Below are positions 17,275 to 26,386 of a DNA stretch of 64,000 nucleotides, one piece after another (the stretch's first letter is position 1; every line of letters begins with the position of its first letter). A program made the position numbers and the translations under genes. Origin of the DNA: an uncultured Gammaproteobacteria bacterium (lineage in GTDB: Bacteria > Pseudomonadota > Gammaproteobacteria > UBA4575). The stretch covers positions 199,630-263,629 of the forward strand of contig OX638335.1 in the NCBI GenBank assembly GCA_951812785.1, given 5' to 3'. The notes beneath the pieces were generated by a model. The model was given only the letters and a program-made list of their open reading frames with translations. It was not told the DNA's origin and ran no database searches.

Positions 17275-17823
17275 TTATATAGAATGTAATGCAATCAGAA
17301 TAGAATATAAGATTAAAATAACTACCATTGCGGATAGGTCAAACATGCCTATTGGAGGGATCATTTTGCGTGCAGGCACTAATACTGGTTCTGTAATTGA
17401 ATTTAGTAGCGATAATATGGGGCTGTGGCCCACACTCATGCCTGCAAACCAACTTAGAATTGCTCTAATAATCACCGCATATAAAAATATAGACACGATC
17501 ATAATAAGTACTTGAAGAACTGTGTTGATAATTAAAGCATTAATGCTTGGTTGCACTCCTCGCATATGTAGAAGTAGAAATACCTCTAAAGTTTTCAAAC
17601 CAAAAACGAGCACCCAGCTGGCAGTATCGATTGATCTTATGCTAGGTAGTATTTTCCTCAGTGGCAGCAGTAGCGGATTAGTAATAGTAACTAAAAATTG
17701 CGATATTGGGTTATAAAAATTAGCACGTGTGGCGGAAAGGATTATGCGTAGTAATATGGCACCTATATATAGTGTGAATAAGGTATGAATCAAGAATGTA
17801 AGTACATTATTTGCTGCGTGCAT
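17275..17823 (-). CDS. yggT: YggT family inner membrane protein
   Basis: A 182-residue protein made of two YGGT repeats. Each has a pair of hydrophobic helices and a conserved segment: NPISQFLVTITNPLLLPLRK in the first and SLLNSITEPVLVPARKMIP in the second. It is a conserved inner membrane protein, linked to osmotic or cation stress in E. coli. It lies 3 bases after proC in the same operon, as in Pseudomonas (yggS-proC-yggT). Confidence 0.93.
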   Translation of the reverse strand: MHAANNVLTFLIHTLFTLYIGAILLRIILSATRANFYNPISQFLVTITNPLLLPLRKILPSIRSIDTASWVLVFGLKTLEVFLLLHMRGVQPSINALIINTVLQVLIMIVSIFLYAVIIRAILSWFAGMSVGHSPILSLLNSITEPVLVPARKMIPPIGMFDLSAMVVILILYSILIALHSI

Positions 17824-17826
17824 TGA

Positions 17827-18666
17827 TTATTCCCTATTAAATGATCGACTGATTTCGTTAGCTCTTTGTGCGGCGGCTTTAAGTGCGCTATCTACAGTTT
17901 TCTTCATGTCGTTGTGGACGAAACAATTAATTGCTTGCTCTGTGGTGCCGCCTTTGGAGGTGATGTTGGCGCGCAAAGTTACAAAATCAATATTCTGATG
18001 TTGGGCTAGTTGTGCTGCACCAAGCATGGTTTGTAACGTCAGCGTATAACTGTCTTGCGAATTTAATCCTAGAGCCTCGCCACTTTCTTGCAAGCACTCC
18101 ATTAGATAAAAAAGATAAGCGGGACCGCTGCCTGATAAGGCGGTAACGGCATCCAGCATGGTTTCTTTATCTACCCAGATGGTTTTGCCTGTCGAGCTTA
18201 ATATTAGATCGGCTAATTGTTTGTCGGCGTCGTTGGTGTCTGTATGACTGTATAAACCAGTCATGCCTAAGCCGATCGCCGCAGGTGTATTGGGCATGCA
18301 GCGCACTATTATAGCTTGACTACCAAGCCAGGTTTGAAAAGCATTTATCGGCACCCCGGCAGCAAGAGAAATAAATAGAGTGTTTGTGGGTAAATCTATA
18401 GCAGAAAGTTTTTGGCAAACAGATTCTATGTCGTAAGGCTTAACTGCTAATAGAATAATTTTTGCTGGGGATGCCATTTCACTTGGGTCCGTAATAATGG
18501 TGCTGCCAGGGAAAGCATTCTTTAGCGCCTTATGCCTAGAAGATTTATGGTCACAGAAGGTGATCTGATCTGCCGGCCATCGTTTAGCCAATAAGCCTGT
18601 AGCGATGCTAGCACCCATATTGCCAGCACCGATAATTAAAATAGATGGACGGTTAAGATCATTCAT
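17827..18666 (-). CDS. proC: Pyrroline-5-carboxylate reductase
   Basis: A 279-residue NAD(P)H-dependent enzyme of proline synthesis. The nucleotide fold starts ILIIGAGNMGASIATGLLAK. Other motifs are RCMPNTPAAIGLGMTGLY, ALSGSGPAYLFYLME and TSKGGTTEQAI near the C-terminus, which form the substrate and dimer regions. Length is normal. It follows yggS by 12 bases and precedes yggT by 3, in one operon. Confidence 0.96.
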   Translation of the reverse strand: MNDLNRPSILIIGAGNMGASIATGLLAKRWPADQITFCDHKSSRHKALKNAFPGSTIITDPSEMASPAKIILLAVKPYDIESVCQKLSAIDLPTNTLFISLAAGVPINAFQTWLGSQAIIVRCMPNTPAAIGLGMTGLYSHTDTNDADKQLADLILSSTGKTIWVDKETMLDAVTALSGSGPAYLFYLMECLQESGEALGLNSQDSYTLTLQTMLGAAQLAQHQNIDFVTLRANITSKGGTTEQAINCFVHNDMKKTVDSALKAAAQRANEISRSFNRE

Positions 18667-18678
18667 GAGGGTATTGTT

Positions 18679-19374
18679 TCATGAGTAGTCACGTGGGCCA
18701 AATATTGCTGTACCAATACGTACCATGGTTGAACCAAAAGCAATGGCAGCCTCAAAATCGTTACTCATACCCATGGATAGAGTGTCTACATCCAAGTCAT
18801 TTTGTTGAAGCTCGCTAAGTAAGTCAGCCATTTTTTGGAATGCAACAGATTGCTGCTCAAATTCTTGGGTTACACTGGGGATAGCCATCAATCCGCGTAA
18901 TTTTAGGTTGGGTAGTTGTTGAATTGTTTTGGCTAAGGGGAGTAGTTCTCCCGGTGTTATTCCTGATTTACTATCTTCGTTATCGATATTTATTTGCAAG
19001 CATATATTCAAAGCTGGTAAGACAGGTGGACGTTGGTTGTTAAGACGAATGGCGACTAATTCTCTCTCTACACAATGTACCCAACTAAAATTCTCAGCAA
19101 TTAACTTGGTTTTATTCTTTTGGATGGGGCCAATGAAATGCCAAATAAGTTGTATATCGGTAAACTCAGCCATCTTATCGATCGACTCTTGGACGTAATT
19201 TTCACCAAAATGTATTTGACCTTGTTCTGCCAGAATACGGATTTCTTGTACACTACGCGTCTTACTCACAGCAATTAAACACACCTCGCCACTATTACGC
19301 TGGTGTTGTTGTTCAATGTTTGCAATATGCAGTTTTACTGCGGCGAGATTACTGGCTAGATTTTGTGTTGTCAT
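18679..19374 (-). CDS. yggS: PLP homeostasis protein YggS (PROSC family)
   Basis: A 231-residue PLP-binding barrel protein. The PLP lysine is in CLIAVSKTRSVQEIR, and further motifs are FGENYVQESIDKM, WHFIGPIQKNK and LSMGMSNDFEAAIAFGSTMV. It controls the free PLP pool rather than acting as an enzyme. It is the first gene of yggS-proC-yggT and is divergent from pilT, as in Pseudomonas. Confidence 0.95.
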   Translation of the reverse strand: MTTQNLASNLAAVKLHIANIEQQHQRNSGEVCLIAVSKTRSVQEIRILAEQGQIHFGENYVQESIDKMAEFTDIQLIWHFIGPIQKNKTKLIAENFSWVHCVERELVAIRLNNQRPPVLPALNICLQINIDNEDSKSGITPGELLPLAKTIQQLPNLKLRGLMAIPSVTQEFEQQSVAFQKMADLLSELQQNDLDVDTLSMGMSNDFEAAIAFGSTMVRIGTAIFGPRDYS

Positions 19375-19430
19375 AGTCTAGTTATTAATAGATCAGAGAT
19401 ATCCGTCTAAAATTTCAGAAAAGGAGCAGG

Positions 19431-19526
19431 ATGCGTACTGTCGTGGCTCTGTTTATCGTTACAATGTGTTTGCTTGTCAAATACTCACTGCCTAATTGCG
19501 CGAATCGTGCGAGTGACGTTATATAA
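19431..19526 (+). CDS. Possible 31-residue membrane peptide
   Basis: An ATG at 19431 is preceded by a strong ribosome binding site, AAAAGGAGCAGG. The frame encodes MRTVVALFIVTMCLLVKYSL and 11 more residues to a TAA. It looks like a single-pass or signal-like helix. It lies in the 260-base gap between yggS and pilT. I know of no family, and it could also be a chance frame or part of the pilT leader. Confidence 0.3.
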   Translation: MRTVVALFIVTMCLLVKYSLPNCANRASDVI

Positions 19527-19635
19527 TAGCTAGTAGCTGCCTACGGACTGATTGCACCCATATTTCAAGCCTTGGGTCATTTTCTAAAATCAAAATGTAC
19601 ATCGGATTGTATAGCGTAATCTTAAAGGAGTCTAA

Positions 19636-20676
19636 GTGGATATATCACAGCTGTTGGCTTTCTCTGTTAAGAATGGAGCCTCAGATTTACATCTTTCCGC
19701 TGGTGTTTCGCCGATGATCCGAGTCGACGGAGATTTGCGAAGAATTAATGTTCCGGTGATGGCTCATAAGCAAGTTCATTCCATGGTTTATGACATCATG
19801 AATGACAAGCAACGTAAAGATTATGAAGAGTTCTTGGAGGCGGACTTCTCGTTTGAAATTCCTGGTTTAGCGCGATTCCGTGTTAATGCGTTTAATCAAA
19901 GTCGTGGTGCTGGAGCAGTTTTTAGAACTATTCCAACAAATATTCTCACGCTTGAAGAATTAGATTGCCCAAGAATATTTGCTGATATTTCAACTTATCC
20001 CCGTGGGTTAGTGTTGGTGACCGGTCCAACGGGATCTGGTAAGTCAACCACTTTGGCTGCCATGATTAATCATAAAAATGAAAATGAATATGGGCATATT
20101 CTTACTATTGAAGATCCGATCGAATTTATACACGCGAGCAAGAAAAGTTTGCTTAACCAGCGTGAAGTGTATCGCGATACATTAGGGTTTAATGAAGCGC
20201 TTAGATCAGCATTGCGTGAAGATCCAGATACTATATTGGTCGGTGAATTGCGAGACCTGGAAACTATTCGGTTAGCATTGACTGCAGCGGAAACAGGGCA
20301 CTTGGTTTTTGGTACTTTGCACACTAGTTCTGCAGCAAAAACCATCGACAGAATAGTTGATGTATTTCCTGCGGCTGAAAAAGATATGGTGCGTTCTATA
20401 TTGTCAGAATCACTGCAAGCCGTCATCTCACAGACATTGTGTAGGAAAATTGGTGGTGGCCGAATTGCTGCACACGAAATCATGTTGAGTTCTCCTACGA
20501 TTCGAAATTTGATTCGTGAGGATAAAGTGGCGCAAATGTATTCCTCAATACAGACTAGTCAAAATATGGGTATGCAAACACTTGACCAATGTCTAAAGGA
20601 AGTGTACTCAAAAGGCTTAATTAGCAAAGACGAGGCACGTCGCCGTGCGGCTAATAAAGACTTTTTAATTAAATAA
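19636..20676 (+). CDS. pilT: Type IV pilus retraction ATPase PilT
   Basis: A 346-residue secretion-type ATPase with intact motifs: ASDLHLSAG at the N-terminus, Walker A GPTGSGKST (130-138), Asp box ILTIEDPIEFIH, LREDPDTILVGELRDLETI (Walker B) and TLHTSSAAKTIDR (His box). The start is GTG 19636, with AAAGGAG five bases upstream. It powers pilus retraction. Its usual neighbour pilU survives only as a stub right after it, and pilG further on is also a relic. So either pili are still retracted by PilT alone, or this gene is a late survivor of a dying system. Confidence 0.95.
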   Translation: MDISQLLAFSVKNGASDLHLSAGVSPMIRVDGDLRRINVPVMAHKQVHSMVYDIMNDKQRKDYEEFLEADFSFEIPGLARFRVNAFNQSRGAGAVFRTIPTNILTLEELDCPRIFADISTYPRGLVLVTGPTGSGKSTTLAAMINHKNENEYGHILTIEDPIEFIHASKKSLLNQREVYRDTLGFNEALRSALREDPDTILVGELRDLETIRLALTAAETGHLVFGTLHTSSAAKTIDRIVDVFPAAEKDMVRSILSESLQAVISQTLCRKIGGGRIAAHEIMLSSPTIRNLIREDKVAQMYSSIQTSQNMGMQTLDQCLKEVYSKGLISKDEARRRAANKDFLIK

Positions 20677-20719
20677 GAGATAGTGCAGAAAGGTGGATCT
20701 TATTTGTTTTTCATTATAG

Positions 20720-20830
20720 GTGCGCTTGGCTTCATTGGTATCAATGATTGAACATCGTAGCAGCAATGTGCAAAGTGGATATATTCTCACCATTGAATAT
20801 CCTATCGAAGATGAAGATTTTTTGATTCGG
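20720..20830 (+). pseudogene. pilU: pilU remnant
   Basis: About 35 codons directly after pilT read RLASLVSMIEHRSSNV, then QSGYILTIEYPIEDED. They align with the segment after Walker A and the Asp box of PilT/PilU ATPases (in PilT here: TLAAMINHKNENE and GHILTIEDPIEF). The Asp in the box is changed to Tyr (IEYPIE). No Walker A, Walker B or rest of the gene is present, and the pyrK end lies just 40 bases on. Position after pilT is where pilU lies in Pseudomonas. It is a deletion remnant. Confidence 0.75.
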
Positions 20831-20868
20831 TTAAATCTATATTTAGCGACGATCAGCTGTCTAAGAAA

Positions 20869-21741
20869 TTATAGAGGGAAAACTGTGTTAGCATCAAATA
20901 TAGGACCATCCACGCATACGCGCTTCATCTGACGTTGGCCAGTATTATTAATAGTTTCAACTGTGCAGCCTGCACACCCTCCAACTGCACAAGCCATATA
21001 TTCTTCTAGAGATAATTGGCAAGCTAATGAGAATTGTTGGCTAACTTTGGCCACTGCTTTTAGCATTGCTGTCGGACCGCATGCAAAAATCTCAATGTCT
21101 GAACGTTCTTGGTTGTTTAGGCTTTCTAGCCATATTGTCGCTAGCTCATGGATGTAACCATCAAAGCATCCAGGGTAATTTTGTTTGCTGGTTAATCTGG
21201 AAGGGATATTTAAATCTTCCAGTAACGTCATTGAAGCAATGGTATTGCTAGGCATTGAGTCTATTAAAATTTTTGAAGGTTGCGTTTTGAATGGAAAGGG
21301 GATTTCTGAACCCATGATTACCATGGGTGTTATGTTGTTTTTCTTTTTCAGTTGCTCTGCGAAAAACAATATAGGCGGAATGCCAACGCCACCACCGAGT
21401 AATAATGGCCGCTCAGTGTTTTCAGATGGAGTGAAAGCGTTGCCTATCGGGCCCATACAATGCAGTGCATCAGCTGGTTTTATTTTAGTAAGTTGCTCGG
21501 TTCCTGATCCCACTACCTTGTATAAGATTTCAATCCAGCCTCCCTCTCTTGAACTGCGTAAAACTGAAAAAGGGCGTTTCAAACTATATTTTTCATGGCT
21601 ACAACTTAAGTGGATAAGGTTGCCTGGCTGAACGGTTTTGGCGCATTCAGGAGTGTGTAAGCGTAGTAAATACTGTGCTGCAGGTAACGCATCATGTGCG
21701 AGTACGCGCGCATTTTCAGCAAATATTGAAGCGTTTGTCAT
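20869..21741 (-). CDS. pyrK: PyrK-like dihydroorotate dehydrogenase electron transfer subunit
   Basis: A 290-residue ferredoxin-reductase-type flavoprotein. The FAD-binding motif is KRPFSVLRSS. The NAD-binding region has LLGGGVGIPPILFFAEQLKK and FACGPTAMLKAVAK. The C-terminal Cys cluster, ACAVGGCAGCTVE with a later Cys in KRVCVDG, would hold a [2Fe-2S] centre. In class 1B systems PyrK passes electrons from dihydroorotate to NAD. No pyrD lies nearby. Its start overlaps the pyrC' stop (ATGA), so it is the last gene of the pyrimidine operon. It could serve a distant pyrD or another redox partner. Confidence 0.8.
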   Translation of the reverse strand: MTNASIFAENARVLAHDALPAAQYLLRLHTPECAKTVQPGNLIHLSCSHEKYSLKRPFSVLRSSREGGWIEILYKVVGSGTEQLTKIKPADALHCMGPIGNAFTPSENTERPLLLGGGVGIPPILFFAEQLKKKNNITPMVIMGSEIPFPFKTQPSKILIDSMPSNTIASMTLLEDLNIPSRLTSKQNYPGCFDGYIHELATIWLESLNNQERSDIEIFACGPTAMLKAVAKVSQQFSLACQLSLEEYMACAVGGCAGCTVETINNTGQRQMKRVCVDGPIFDANTVFPL

Positions 21742-23018
21742 GAGTTATTTTGAAAAACAAGCTTTCCGTTAACAAAAGTATCAGTGACTTTGCCTTTAAA
21801 CGTTTTGTGTAAGAAAGGGGTATTTTTGCCACTGCTATGCATCGATTCTGTTGTTAACTGCCATTCAATAGTTGGGTCGTAAATACACAAGTCTGCGGCT
21901 TGGCCTGGAGATAAACTGCCTGCGTTAATGCTAAGTAATTGGGCAGGTTTGTATGTTAATAATGAAATAATGTCCACTAAGCTAGCAACTTCATCTTTGA
22001 CTAATTGTAGTGCCAGCGGCAGCAGGGTCTCTAATGCTGAGATGCCAGGTTCGGTCGATGCGAATGGTGCTAGCTTCGCATCACGCTCATGTGGTTGATG
22101 GTCCGAGCATAGGCTAACGATAATTTCGCTGGCTAGTTTTAACCTCAAGCCGGCGACATCTGAACGATCTCTTAATGGGGGTAAGACATGATAGTTGCCA
22201 TCAAAGTCAGCAATATCCATATCACTCAAAAATAATTGATGGGTGCTTACATCCGCGCTGATTGGTGCGCCATCAAACCTAGCCCGCTCTAACATTTGTA
22301 TGGCGCGCTGTGTTGATAAGCGACAGAAATGTACACGTACACCAGTTTGTTCTATTAATGCTAAACATGAACCTACGGCTGCCGTTTCTGCCGCGGTAGG
22401 TATACCTGTAAGCCCCATGCGCGTTGCAGACAGGCCTTCATGGATACATCCGTTTGCAGCGAGGCTGTGATCTATAGGATAATAAAATAGTGTGAGGTCC
22501 TGGCTAGATGCGTATTCCATGGTACGTCTTAGTACTAAATTGTTAGCTACGGGATGTAACACATTGCTAACACCGACGACGCCCGCCTCTTTTAGCGCAG
22601 CCATTTCGCTGAGCATAGAGCCTTTTAATTGCGAGGTAAGTGCGCCAATGACATAGACATGACAATGACCGGTAGCATTGGTACGTTGTTGTATTAGTTC
22701 AACTTCGGCAGGCGAGTTGATTACAGGTTCTGTATCCGGCAAACAAACGACTGAGGTAATGCCACCACTGACTGCTGCATAAGTTTCGCTGGCAATGGTG
22801 GCTTTATGTTCTTGCCCTGGTTCTCTTAGCCGTGTTGCAATATCCACCAAGCCTGGAAATACATAACTGCCTTTAGCATCAATTACCGTATCTGCTTGCC
22901 AATCAGTTGGTTTGTCACCGACAGCTGCAATTAATTTGTTATGTATATATAAATTGGCGATTTTATTAACATTATTTGCAGGGTCCACAATGTGGGCGTT
23001 ATTGATCTCTATTCTCAT
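21738..23018 (-). CDS. pyrC': Dihydroorotase-like PyrC', probably non-catalytic
   Basis: A 426-residue amidohydrolase-fold protein with [19 protein letters not shown] at the usual position. Active dihydroorotases have HxH just before LREPG; here those His are replaced ([10 protein letters not shown]). A second metal-binding His is also lost, in VHFCRLST where HxCHxS is usual. The later SDHQPH is kept. Such inactive PyrC' proteins are known in Pseudomonas, where they hold aspartate transcarbamoylase in its dodecameric complex. It overlaps pyrB by ATGA, which fits a structural partner. An active pyrC should lie elsewhere. Confidence 0.88.
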   Translation of the reverse strand: MRIEINNAHIVDPANNVNKIANLYIHNKLIAAVGDKPTDWQADTVIDAKGSYVFPGLVDIATRLREPGQEHKATIASETYAAVSGGITSVVCLPDTEPVINSPAEVELIQQRTNATGHCHVYVIGALTSQLKGSMLSEMAALKEAGVVGVSNVLHPVANNLVLRRTMEYASSQDLTLFYYPIDHSLAANGCIHEGLSATRMGLTGIPTAAETAAVGSCLALIEQTGVRVHFCRLSTQRAIQMLERARFDGAPISADVSTHQLFLSDMDIADFDGNYHVLPPLRDRSDVAGLRLKLASEIIVSLCSDHQPHERDAKLAPFASTEPGISALETLLPLALQLVKDEVASLVDIISLLTYKPAQLLSINAGSLSPGQAADLCIYDPTIEWQLTTESMHSSGKNTPFLHKTFKGKVTDTFVNGKLVFQNNS

Positions 23019-23935
23019 GATTGATTTCCTGCCAACATCGCCATGATTGCCATGCGTACCGCAATACTATAAGAAACCTGTTTTAAGATAACTGATTGTG
23101 AGCTGTCAGCGACTTCTGAACTTATTTCGACGCCTCGATTGATTGGCCCAGGATGCATTACAATAGCGCCTTTGGCCGCTAATGCGACACGCTCTTTAGT
23201 TAAACCAAATAAATGAAAATATTCATGCTCGCTCGGCAGTAAAGCCCCTTGCATACGTTCTTTTTGTAAGCGCAACATAACAATCACATCGACATTTTTT
23301 AAGCCAGTTTCAATGTTGTGGAATGCCTTTACACCTAGACTTTCGATGCGTGCAGGAAGCAGCGTACGAGGAGCAATAACGCGGATCTCTTTTGCGCCTA
23401 ATGTGCGTAATGCGTGTATTTGTGAACGTGCGACTCGTGAATGAAGTAAATCACCTACGATGGCTACTTTAAGATTTTTAAATTCTCCTTTGATTTTGCG
23501 GATTGTGTACATGTCTAACATTGCCTGGGTGGGATGGGCATGACGTCCATCACCGGCATTGATTACACTAATGTGTGGAGAGATATGTCTAGATAGAAAT
23601 TCAGCGGCGCCACTATCTTGATGGCGAATAATGAACATGTCTACGTGCATCGCTTCTAGATTGCGCAGTGTATCCAGTAAGCTTTCACCTTTGACAGTTG
23701 CTGACGAGCTGATGTTCATGTTTAAAACATCAGCAGATAATCTTTTGGCTGCCAGTTCGAAGGTAGTGCGTGTTCGTGTGCTGGCTTCAAAGAATAAATT
23801 GATAATGGTTTTCCCTCTTAACAGAGGTACTTTCTTAACAGTTCCACCATCTACATTGGTAAATGATTCAGCGGTATCTAAAATATTAGTCAACTGATCT
23901 TTGCTTAGTGACTCAGTTGTTAGAAAGTGTTGCAT
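23015..23935 (-). CDS. pyrB: Aspartate carbamoyltransferase catalytic subunit
   Basis: A 306-residue transcarbamoylase with carbamoyl phosphate motif [13 protein letters not shown] near residue 50, [18 protein letters not shown] in the middle, and [12 protein letters not shown] near the C-terminus. It makes carbamoyl aspartate, the committed step of pyrimidine synthesis. There is no pyrI. The coupled pyrC' suggests the PyrB-PyrC' class. Pseudomonas-type PyrB is longer at the N-terminus and binds nucleotides there; this one starts near the catalytic domain ([15 protein letters not shown]), so regulation may differ. Confidence 0.95.
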   Translation of the reverse strand: MQHFLTTESLSKDQLTNILDTAESFTNVDGGTVKKVPLLRGKTIINLFFEASTRTRTTFELAAKRLSADVLNMNISSSATVKGESLLDTLRNLEAMHVDMFIIRHQDSGAAEFLSRHISPHISVINAGDGRHAHPTQAMLDMYTIRKIKGEFKNLKVAIVGDLLHSRVARSQIHALRTLGAKEIRVIAPRTLLPARIESLGVKAFHNIETGLKNVDVIVMLRLQKERMQGALLPSEHEYFHLFGLTKERVALAAKGAIVMHPGPINRGVEISSEVADSSQSVILKQVSYSIAVRMAIMAMLAGNQS

Positions 23936-23963
23936 CCGTTATTAATCGTTATTCTATGTATGT

Positions 23964-24464
23964 TCAGATAGCTGTTATGACTTCAAGCTTAAGTGGCTTG
24001 GGGCCGGTTAGTTTTACATGTTGGTGAGGGGGTAGGTCAATTCTTTTGCCTGCTACTTGCGCGTCTATAGGCAATTCACGTTCACCTCTGTCGATCAGGA
24101 CAGCTAGATGGACACTGGCCGGGCGCCCATAGTCAAATAATTCGTTGAGTGCCGCGCGGACTGTACGCCCTGTGTGCAGAACGTCATCTACTAGAATGAT
24201 GTGTTCATCGGTAATGTCTAAAGGGATCTTTGACGGTTTGACTTGTGGGTTAAGGCCTATCTGGCTGAAGTCATCACGATAAAATGAGATATCTAAGATG
24301 CCCATGGGTTTTTCTAGTTTTAGAGAAGCGTGTAAGTGCTCGGCAATCCAGATACCGCCAGTATAGATGCCTATCATTAGGGGCTGATCTGTACCCAGAG
24401 TATTAATTAATTCTTGGGTTTGACTGGTGAGGTTGCTAATTAATTCATCAACATTAATGTTCAT
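23964..24464 (-). CDS. pyrR: PyrR bifunctional regulator / uracil phosphoribosyltransferase
   Basis: A 166-residue type I phosphoribosyltransferase. It has MIGIYTGGIWIAEHL near the N-terminus, the PRPP loop HIILVDDVLHTGRTVRAAL, and VLIDRGERELPI after it. In Gram-positives PyrR attenuates pyr mRNA; in Pseudomonas its regulatory role is less clear. I saw no obvious PyrR-binding leader before this operon. The start overlaps the ruvX stop (ATGA), and pyrB follows 28 bases later. Confidence 0.92.
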   Translation of the reverse strand: MNINVDELISNLTSQTQELINTLGTDQPLMIGIYTGGIWIAEHLHASLKLEKPMGILDISFYRDDFSQIGLNPQVKPSKIPLDITDEHIILVDDVLHTGRTVRAALNELFDYGRPASVHLAVLIDRGERELPIDAQVAGKRIDLPPHQHVKLTGPKPLKLEVITAI

Positions 24465-24904
24465 ACAGGTAGATTAACACTCATCCATGATTCCAACAAA
24501 ATTGCTGCGGCAATTTGATCGATATCTTGTTTATCTATTTTGCCTTTTGCTTTGCGTCTCTTGTTTTTCAGGTACATATAAGCTTCGTCAGAGGTCAGGG
24601 TCTCATCATGCGTGACTACAGACAAACCTGACTTGTTAGCGAGCTCAGAACAAAATCGGGTTATTTTTTTACGCAATACTTTATTTTCTTCAACATCACT
24701 CGGGATTCCAACAATTAATTGTGTGGGCCGCCATTGTTTCAATAAGTCCTCAATTTGCGGCCAATTGGGTTGTTTGTTTACGCTAGTGATAGTGGTTAAT
24801 GGTCTTGCGCTAACGGTAATACTCTGGCCTATGGCGACGCCAGTACGGCGTTCACCAAAATCAAAGGCTAAATAAACATGATTATGTATGGGTGTATCAG
24901 GCAT
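24461..24904 (-). CDS. ruvX: YqgF/RuvX pre-16S rRNA nuclease
   Basis: A 147-residue RNase H-like protein. It opens with the metal-binding motif LAFDFGERRTGVAIG and has LIVGIPSD, DETLTSDEAYMYL and DQIAAAILLESWM at its C-terminus. It matures the 5' end of 16S rRNA and may also act on Holliday junctions. It overlaps algH by 8 bases and pyrR by ATGA, the conserved algH-ruvX-pyrR order. Confidence 0.95.
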   Translation of the reverse strand: MPDTPIHNHVYLAFDFGERRTGVAIGQSITVSARPLTTITSVNKQPNWPQIEDLLKQWRPTQLIVGIPSDVEENKVLRKKITRFCSELANKSGLSVVTHDETLTSDEAYMYLKNKRRKAKGKIDKQDIDQIAAAILLESWMSVNLPV

Positions 24905-25466
24905 GTCCGGGCTGACTGTTTAATAAATTTAAGTCGATGCCTAGTCGTTTGCCGGCCTCAAGCCATTGCAATTCTGCAGACGTATCAAATACTAGCTGAT
25001 GCTGGTATTCAGTGGTTAGCCAGGAATTGTCGGAAATTTCAGCTTCAAGCTGCCCAGGAAGCCAGCCGGCGTAGCCTAATGCAATTAATTTATTGCTGGG
25101 CCCTTGGCCTTGCGCGATCTCATCTAAAATGTCAGCGGATGAGGTGAGGAATAATGTAGGTGCTACTTGAATAGTCGACTCACGTTCAATATTACAGTCA
25201 TGCAAGATGAAACCATGGTCGCTATTGACAGGGCCGCCAGAGTGAATTCGTATCGATAATAGAGAGTCATCTTTATCTTGTTTAGGTTTGTCGGCTGTAA
25301 TTAAATCGTAGATATCCAGTGAAGTAGGCTGATTAAGCACTATGCCCATCGCTCCTTGGGCATTATGTTCGCACATGATAGTGATGGTTTTAGAAAAGCT
25401 GGGATCATATAGCGTTGGCATCGCTATCAGAATTTGGGAGCGTAAAGATGTGTTTGTTTCTGTCAC
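24897..25466 (-). CDS. algH: YqgE/AlgH family protein
   Basis: A 189-residue protein with family motifs SQILIAMPTLYDPSFSKTI, CEHNAQGAMGIVLNQPT and ALGYAGWLPGQLEAEI. In Pseudomonas AlgH affects alginate and other traits; the biochemical function is unknown. It lies 10 bases after the broken tonB-like gene and overlaps ruvX, in one operon. The start MTETNTSLRSQ is typical. Confidence 0.95.
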   Translation of the reverse strand: MTETNTSLRSQILIAMPTLYDPSFSKTITIMCEHNAQGAMGIVLNQPTSLDIYDLITADKPKQDKDDSLLSIRIHSGGPVNSDHGFILHDCNIERESTIQVAPTLFLTSSADILDEIAQGQGPSNKLIALGYAGWLPGQLEAEISDNSWLTTEYQHQLVFDTSAELQWLEAGKRLGIDLNLLNSQPGHA

Positions 25467-25476
25467 GTGTATTTGA

Positions 25477-26350
25477 TTATTTGGTACTTAATTTGCTATC
25501 ACTGTGATAAATCCAGGCGCGAGTTATCATTAATTGATCGTATTGCCCACGCATTCCCGCTGGGAACTGTTTATAAGGTGCTGCCAGACGTACAACTTTA
25601 ATGGCAGCGGCATCTAATAATCTTTCTCCAGATTTCTGCTGAATTATAGAAGAAATTACTGAGCCGTCATGATTGATGAGCACACTTAATATTTAAGGTG
25701 CCAGAAAGTTTCTGCTGTTTAGCCTGGTGGGGATAATTGATATTACCGATGATTTCAACTTTCTGTATCCAGTCTTTAATATATTTAGCTTCAATTGCAG
25801 ATTTAGCACTTAAAGTATCAATGTAATTAATGCGCGGGCGTTTTGCGTAAAGTTGTTTTTCTCGGCTTAGTTCAGAAACTAGCTGTGCGATATTATGCTG
25901 ATTTTTGCGTAGTTCTGTTTGATCAAGCTTAGAACTTTCTTCACTGGTGGCGCGGCGAGAAAACTTTTTATCATCGGGATCATTTTGATGAATAATCATT
26001 TCGTTTTCGGCGACATAAGAAGTATTTTCTGTGATTTCAACGCTACTAGTTTGATTGTTACCTTGAAATACTTTTTTAGCTACTGCAGGTGAAGTGGGGC
26101 GAGCATCAAAATCGACACTGCCGCTTTGTGCCTGATTATGCTCTGCAATCACCTTTGCATCTTCAGGGGCATTTTCGTTTTGAGTTTTTGTTAGAATAAC
26201 TTCAATCGTGGATGGGGGTGCCGAGTGGTTTTTTATCAACTCAAATCCAAGCCCTAAAATTAGCAGTGCATGAAAAGCAATAGCTAACAACAGAGTAAAA
26301 CTTATTCTGTCGTTTGAAGATACTTTTGGTGTGGCAATGGCTGGAGTCAT
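25477..26350 (-). pseudogene. tonB3: TonB3-like energy transducer, frameshifted
   Basis: Frame one begins with a TM anchor (ISFTLLLAIAFHALLILGLG) and a long periplasmic linker, and reaches KQQKLSGTL, where the TonB C-terminal domain starts. It then stops after NIKCAHQS. Frame two resumes LSVLINHDGSVISSIIQ and has LLDAAAIKVVRLAAPYKQFP to the end, the matching C-terminal half. The shift of one base lies near 25686-25696. Genes at this spot (algH-tonB-gshB) in Pseudomonas are TonB3-like and linked to twitching motility. The linker has few Pro repeats, as in that subgroup. Sequencing error is not excluded. Confidence 0.8.
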
Positions 26351-26386
26351 CTAGGGGATAAATCGAATCACAAAGTTGAACGATGG

